DNA of 64,000 nucleotides from Chryseobacterium cucumeris (GTDB lineage Bacteria; Bacteroidota; Bacteroidia; Flavobacteriales; Weeksellaceae): contig NZ_CP068760.1 in assembly GCF_016775705.1 (NCBI RefSeq), positions 3,472,001 through 3,536,000 of the forward strand, given 5' to 3'. The notes under the pieces are model-generated. The model had not been told where the DNA came from. It saw nothing but the letters and a program-made list of their open reading frames with translations, and made no database searches. The translations under genes were made by a program, and so were the position numbers. Positions 61,248 to 64,000 of this stretch are shown here, one piece after another. Within the stretch, counting starts at the first letter, position 1. Each line of letters starts with the position of its first letter.

Positions 61248-63650
61248 ATGAAAATATCAAACAACTGGCTGAAGGACTTTGTAAAAACGGAATCAAAAAC
61301 TGAAAGAATCGGTGAATTCCTTACAGATATAGGTCTTGAGGTTGAAGGGATAGATAAATTTGAAAGTGTAAGAGGCAGCCTGGAAGGAATTGTTGTAGGT
61401 AAAGTACTTACCTGCGAAAAACATCCTAATGCTGACAAACTGAAGAAGACAACAGTAGAGGTAGGAAACGGAAAAGTGTTGAACATTGTTTGCGGAGCTC
61501 CGAATGTTGAAGCAGGACAGACTGTTCCTGTAGCCGTTGTTGGAACAAAAATCTATGACAAGACCGGAAACTTTTTTGAAATTAAAGAAGCAAAAATCAG
61601 AGGAGAGGTTTCTCAGGGAATGATCTGTGCAGAAGACGAACTAGGCCTTAGCGAAGATCATGGAGGAATTATGGTGCTGGATGAAACAAAATATGAAGTA
61701 GGGAAAAACTTTGCAGACTATTTTGAGTTGACCAATGATGAGGTTTTTGAAATCGGTTTAACACCGAACAGAACAGATGCCATGTCTCACTATGGTGTTG
61801 CAAGAGATTTACACGCTTATCTTTCTACGAACCAATTGAAGTCACAATTTAATAAAGTAGCTTCTGAAGTTTTGAATAGCGAAGGAACTCATGATTTCAA
61901 ACTGGAAATTGAAGATGCAGAATTGTGTCCAAGATATATCGGCGCTGTGATTGAAGATGTAAAAGTTGCAGAATCACCATCCTGGTTGAAAGACAGACTG
62001 AGAGCGATCGGACTAAGCCCGATTAATAACGTTGTAGATATTACCAACTATATTCTTCACGGATACGGACAGCCGCTTCACGCATTTGATGCAGATAAAA
62101 TTGCAGATAAAAAAGTGAAAGTAGGTGTAGTAAAACCGGGAACAAAATTTACAACTTTAGATGGTGTTGAAAGAACATTGAATGGTTCTGAAATCATGAT
62201 CAAAGACGGTAAAGATAAACCGATGTGTATTGCCGGAGTATTCGGAGGTGAGAATTCAGGAGTATCTGAAACTACAAAAACAATATTCCTTGAAAGTGCT
62301 TACTTCAACCCGATTGCAGTGAGAAAAGGAGCAAAAGCGCATAGCTTGAATACAGATGCTTCTTTCAGATTTGAGAGAGGAGTAGACCCGAATCTTACCA
62401 GAACAGCCATCACTCACGCTATTAAAATGATTCAGGAAATTGCTGAAGGTAAATTGGTAGGTGACTTATTGGAAGAATATCCTAAGAAAATAGAGGACAA
62501 TTACGTGATCCTTAGATTCTCTAAAATTGAGCAGATTTTAGGAACAAAAATCCACAGAGAAAAAGTAAAGGAAATCTTAAAAGCATTGGAAATTCAGGTT
62601 TTAAATGAAATTCCAAACGGTTTCGAAATCTCAGTTCCTGCATACAGAGCAGATGTAACAAGAGAAATTGACGTGATTGAAGAGATTTTAAGAATCTACG
62701 GATACAATAAAATTGATGCTCCACAGAAGATTTCATTTACTCCTGTTAAGCTAAGTGCTAACGATCAGGATGAACTGGAAAACAGCTGGGCAAGAACTTT
62801 ACAAGGCCTTGGTTTCAATGAAGTAATGAACAACTCTTTAACTTCTGTAAAAGATGAAACAGATGCTGTAAAACTATTGAATCCTTTAAGCGGAGATTTA
62901 GCATTCATGAGAAAGTCTTTATTGGAAGGACTTCTTCAGAATACAGTATACAATATCAACAGAAAAAATCAGGATATCAAATTCTTCGAATTAGGAAAAA
63001 TTTATCACAAAAAAGATAAATACGAAGAAAGAAAACAACTGGCATTACTGGTTTCCGGAAGAGACGTTGCAGAAAACTGGCTTCAGCCAAAATCTGCGGT
63101 AAGCTTCTATAACCTTAAAGCGTATGTAAAAGTTTTATTGGAAAGATTGGCTGTAGATTACAAAGAAGTAGCTCTAACTGATGACAGATTCTCTGATGCA
63201 TTGGTATATGAAGCGGATGGTAAAGCATTGGTAAGAATCGGAAAAGTAGCGCCTGCCTTATTGAAAGACTTTGATATTGATCAGGAATGTTTCTATGCAG
63301 AAATTGAACTGGAATTTGCTCAGGAGTTACGTTCTAAAAATGAATTGAAATTCAAAGATATTCCGAAGTTTAACAAAATCAGAAGAGACTTAGCTTTATT
63401 GATTGATAAAACAGTTAACTATCAGGATTTATACCAGACGGCTAAGAAGAACAAATCTCCATTCATTAAAAACATTAATCTGTTCGATGTGTATGAAGGT
63501 AAAAATCTTCCTGAAGGTAAGAAGTCTTATGCAATGAGCTTCGAACTGTTAAACGAAGAAAAAACACTGGAAGAAAAAGAGATTACAGAGGTAATGGATT
63601 CTCTGATCAAAGCTTTCCAGAAAGAATTCAACGCTGAGTTGAGATCTTAA
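61248..63650 (+). CDS. pheT: Phenylalanine-tRNA ligase beta subunit
   Basis: The 800-residue protein is full length. In order it shows the EMAP-II-like tRNA-binding domain (about 40-155, with CEKHPNADKLKKTTV), the B3/B4 editing domain, the B5 domain, the catalytic-like core (IDVIEEILRIYGYNKI, GFNEVMNNSLTSV) and the C-terminal anticodon-binding ferredoxin-fold domain (KFKDIPKFNKIRRDLALLID). It works as an alpha2-beta2 enzyme with PheS, whose gene is not in this window. A terminator follows. Confidence 0.97.
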   Translation: MKISNNWLKDFVKTESKTERIGEFLTDIGLEVEGIDKFESVRGSLEGIVVGKVLTCEKHPNADKLKKTTVEVGNGKVLNIVCGAPNVEAGQTVPVAVVGTKIYDKTGNFFEIKEAKIRGEVSQGMICAEDELGLSEDHGGIMVLDETKYEVGKNFADYFELTNDEVFEIGLTPNRTDAMSHYGVARDLHAYLSTNQLKSQFNKVASEVLNSEGTHDFKLEIEDAELCPRYIGAVIEDVKVAESPSWLKDRLRAIGLSPINNVVDITNYILHGYGQPLHAFDADKIADKKVKVGVVKPGTKFTTLDGVERTLNGSEIMIKDGKDKPMCIAGVFGGENSGVSETTKTIFLESAYFNPIAVRKGAKAHSLNTDASFRFERGVDPNLTRTAITHAIKMIQEIAEGKLVGDLLEEYPKKIEDNYVILRFSKIEQILGTKIHREKVKEILKALEIQVLNEIPNGFEISVPAYRADVTREIDVIEEILRIYGYNKIDAPQKISFTPVKLSANDQDELENSWARTLQGLGFNEVMNNSLTSVKDETDAVKLLNPLSGDLAFMRKSLLEGLLQNTVYNINRKNQDIKFFELGKIYHKKDKYEERKQLALLVSGRDVAENWLQPKSAVSFYNLKAYVKVLLERLAVDYKEVALTDDRFSDALVYEADGKALVRIGKVAPALLKDFDIDQECFYAEIELEFAQELRSKNELKFKDIPKFNKIRRDLALLIDKTVNYQDLYQTAKKNKSPFIKNINLFDVYEGKNLPEGKKSYAMSFELLNEEKTLEEKEITEVMDSLIKAFQKEFNAELRS

Positions 63651-63680
63651 TCATTGAAAATATATATTTCAACATAATAG

Positions 63681-63711
63681 AAACGGACTTGTTTAAGTCC
63701 GTTTTTTTGTT
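63681..63711 (+). terminator. Terminator after pheT
   Basis: A 10-bp perfect stem (AAACGGACTT with AAGTCCGTTT) and GTTT loop is followed by TTTTGTTTT. Confidence 0.92.
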
Positions 63712-63730
63712 TTATTGCGTTGTTGTTAGG

Positions 63731-63792
63731 CTTGGGCTAAAGCCAAATGAATTTTTGTGGATAGAAAAACGGGCTAAAGCCCGTTCCTATTG
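63731..63792 (-). repeat. Two-hairpin dispersed repeat, copy D
   Basis: CTTGGGCTAAAGCCAAA, an AT-rich linker and AACGGGCTAAAGCCCGTT, then CCTATT. The 25 bases 63767-63791 equal 515-539. Confidence 0.78.
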
Positions 63793-64000
63793 AATTGCAT
63801 TAGTGATATTAGTGAAAATATTAATGTTATTCGTGTTTAAAATGGAAATTTTGTATAAAAACAATCTATCCACAGTCTTTATCACTCCGTAAGAGTCTCA
63901 ATATATTTTATAAACCAATTATGGTATAGATTCCTTGCTTTGCTCGGAATGACAAGGGTATAGTATTAAAATTTTATAGGAGATAAAATCTTTGCGCCTT
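63793..64000. other. Intergenic end of window
   Basis: No gene is visible. A run of ATTAGTGATATTAGTG steps (63802-63840) resembles 59496-59520. An inverted GTCATTCCG-type relic lies at about 63929-63958. Confidence 0.5.

Noticed and set aside
1..64000. tRNA, rRNA or riboswitch genes
   Set aside because: I saw no cloverleaf with a GTTCRANNC arm, no rRNA segment and no known riboswitch core, though a covariance search was not possible.

Overview
The window looks like a chromosomal segment of a flavobacterium of the Chryseobacterium/Weeksellaceae type. The evidence is low GC, TAnnTTTG -7 promoter elements with few Shine-Dalgarno sites, type IX secretion (T9SS) sorting domains, a SusC/SusD pair, DUF6443-type RHS proteins, and a GG-leader peptide of the kind common in Chryseobacterium. 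I identified no rRNA, tRNA or CRISPR array.

Layout. 1-8.2 kb: end of an ecotin gene, a TolC/HlyD/ABC-2 export operon, then small enzymes and one T9SS cargo gene. 8.5-11 kb: small protein, membrane protein, histidine kinase and LuxR-type regulator in one operon. 11-21.5 kb: mixed housekeeping and membrane genes (bestrophin-like channel, Na+/H+ antiporter, glutaminyl cyclotransferase, deoxynucleoside kinase) and one frameshifted AHSA1 gene. 21.9-30.9 kb: a polysaccharide utilisation locus of SusC, SusD, GH144, alpha/beta hydrolase and GH3. This set fits uptake of beta-1,2-glucan, its cleavage to sophoro-oligosaccharides, and final release of glucose. 31-31.9 kb: two tandem paralogous secreted proteins.

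32.1-44.9 kb is an RHS polymorphic-toxin locus: a T9SS cargo protein, a large RHS-like partner, a full-length DUF6443/RHS protein with a variable tip, and a probable lipoprotein immunity gene. Downstream lie two orphan RHS C-terminal cassettes, each followed by its own candidate immunity gene. Both orphan cassettes begin with the same 151-bp boundary module. At its left end this module cuts two unrelated genes at the same module base: a duplicated immunity lipoprotein and an XRE-type regulator. That pattern suggests a defined recombination boundary for acquiring toxin tips.

45.1-47.4 kb holds a 47-residue GG-leader peptide gene and then six copies of a ~200-bp foldable repeat. The first five copies are each followed by a short ORF starting MKII that encodes a small hydrophobic peptide (31, 65, 33, 16 and 65 residues). 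A seventh repeat copy lies at 59.2 kb. This array is the least explained structure in the window.

47.4-64 kb is mostly core: purB, purL, dnaN and pheT, with a WG-repeat protein, a barstar-like protein, an SGNH hydrolase, a GyrI-like protein, diacylglycerol kinase, an AraC regulator and a DUF417 protein. A PDDEXK/DUF1016 nuclease gene sits between two copies of a 36-bp direct repeat directly before purL, like an inserted cassette. Several short dispersed repeat families occupy intergenic DNA, and some appear to have been captured in frame inside coding regions.
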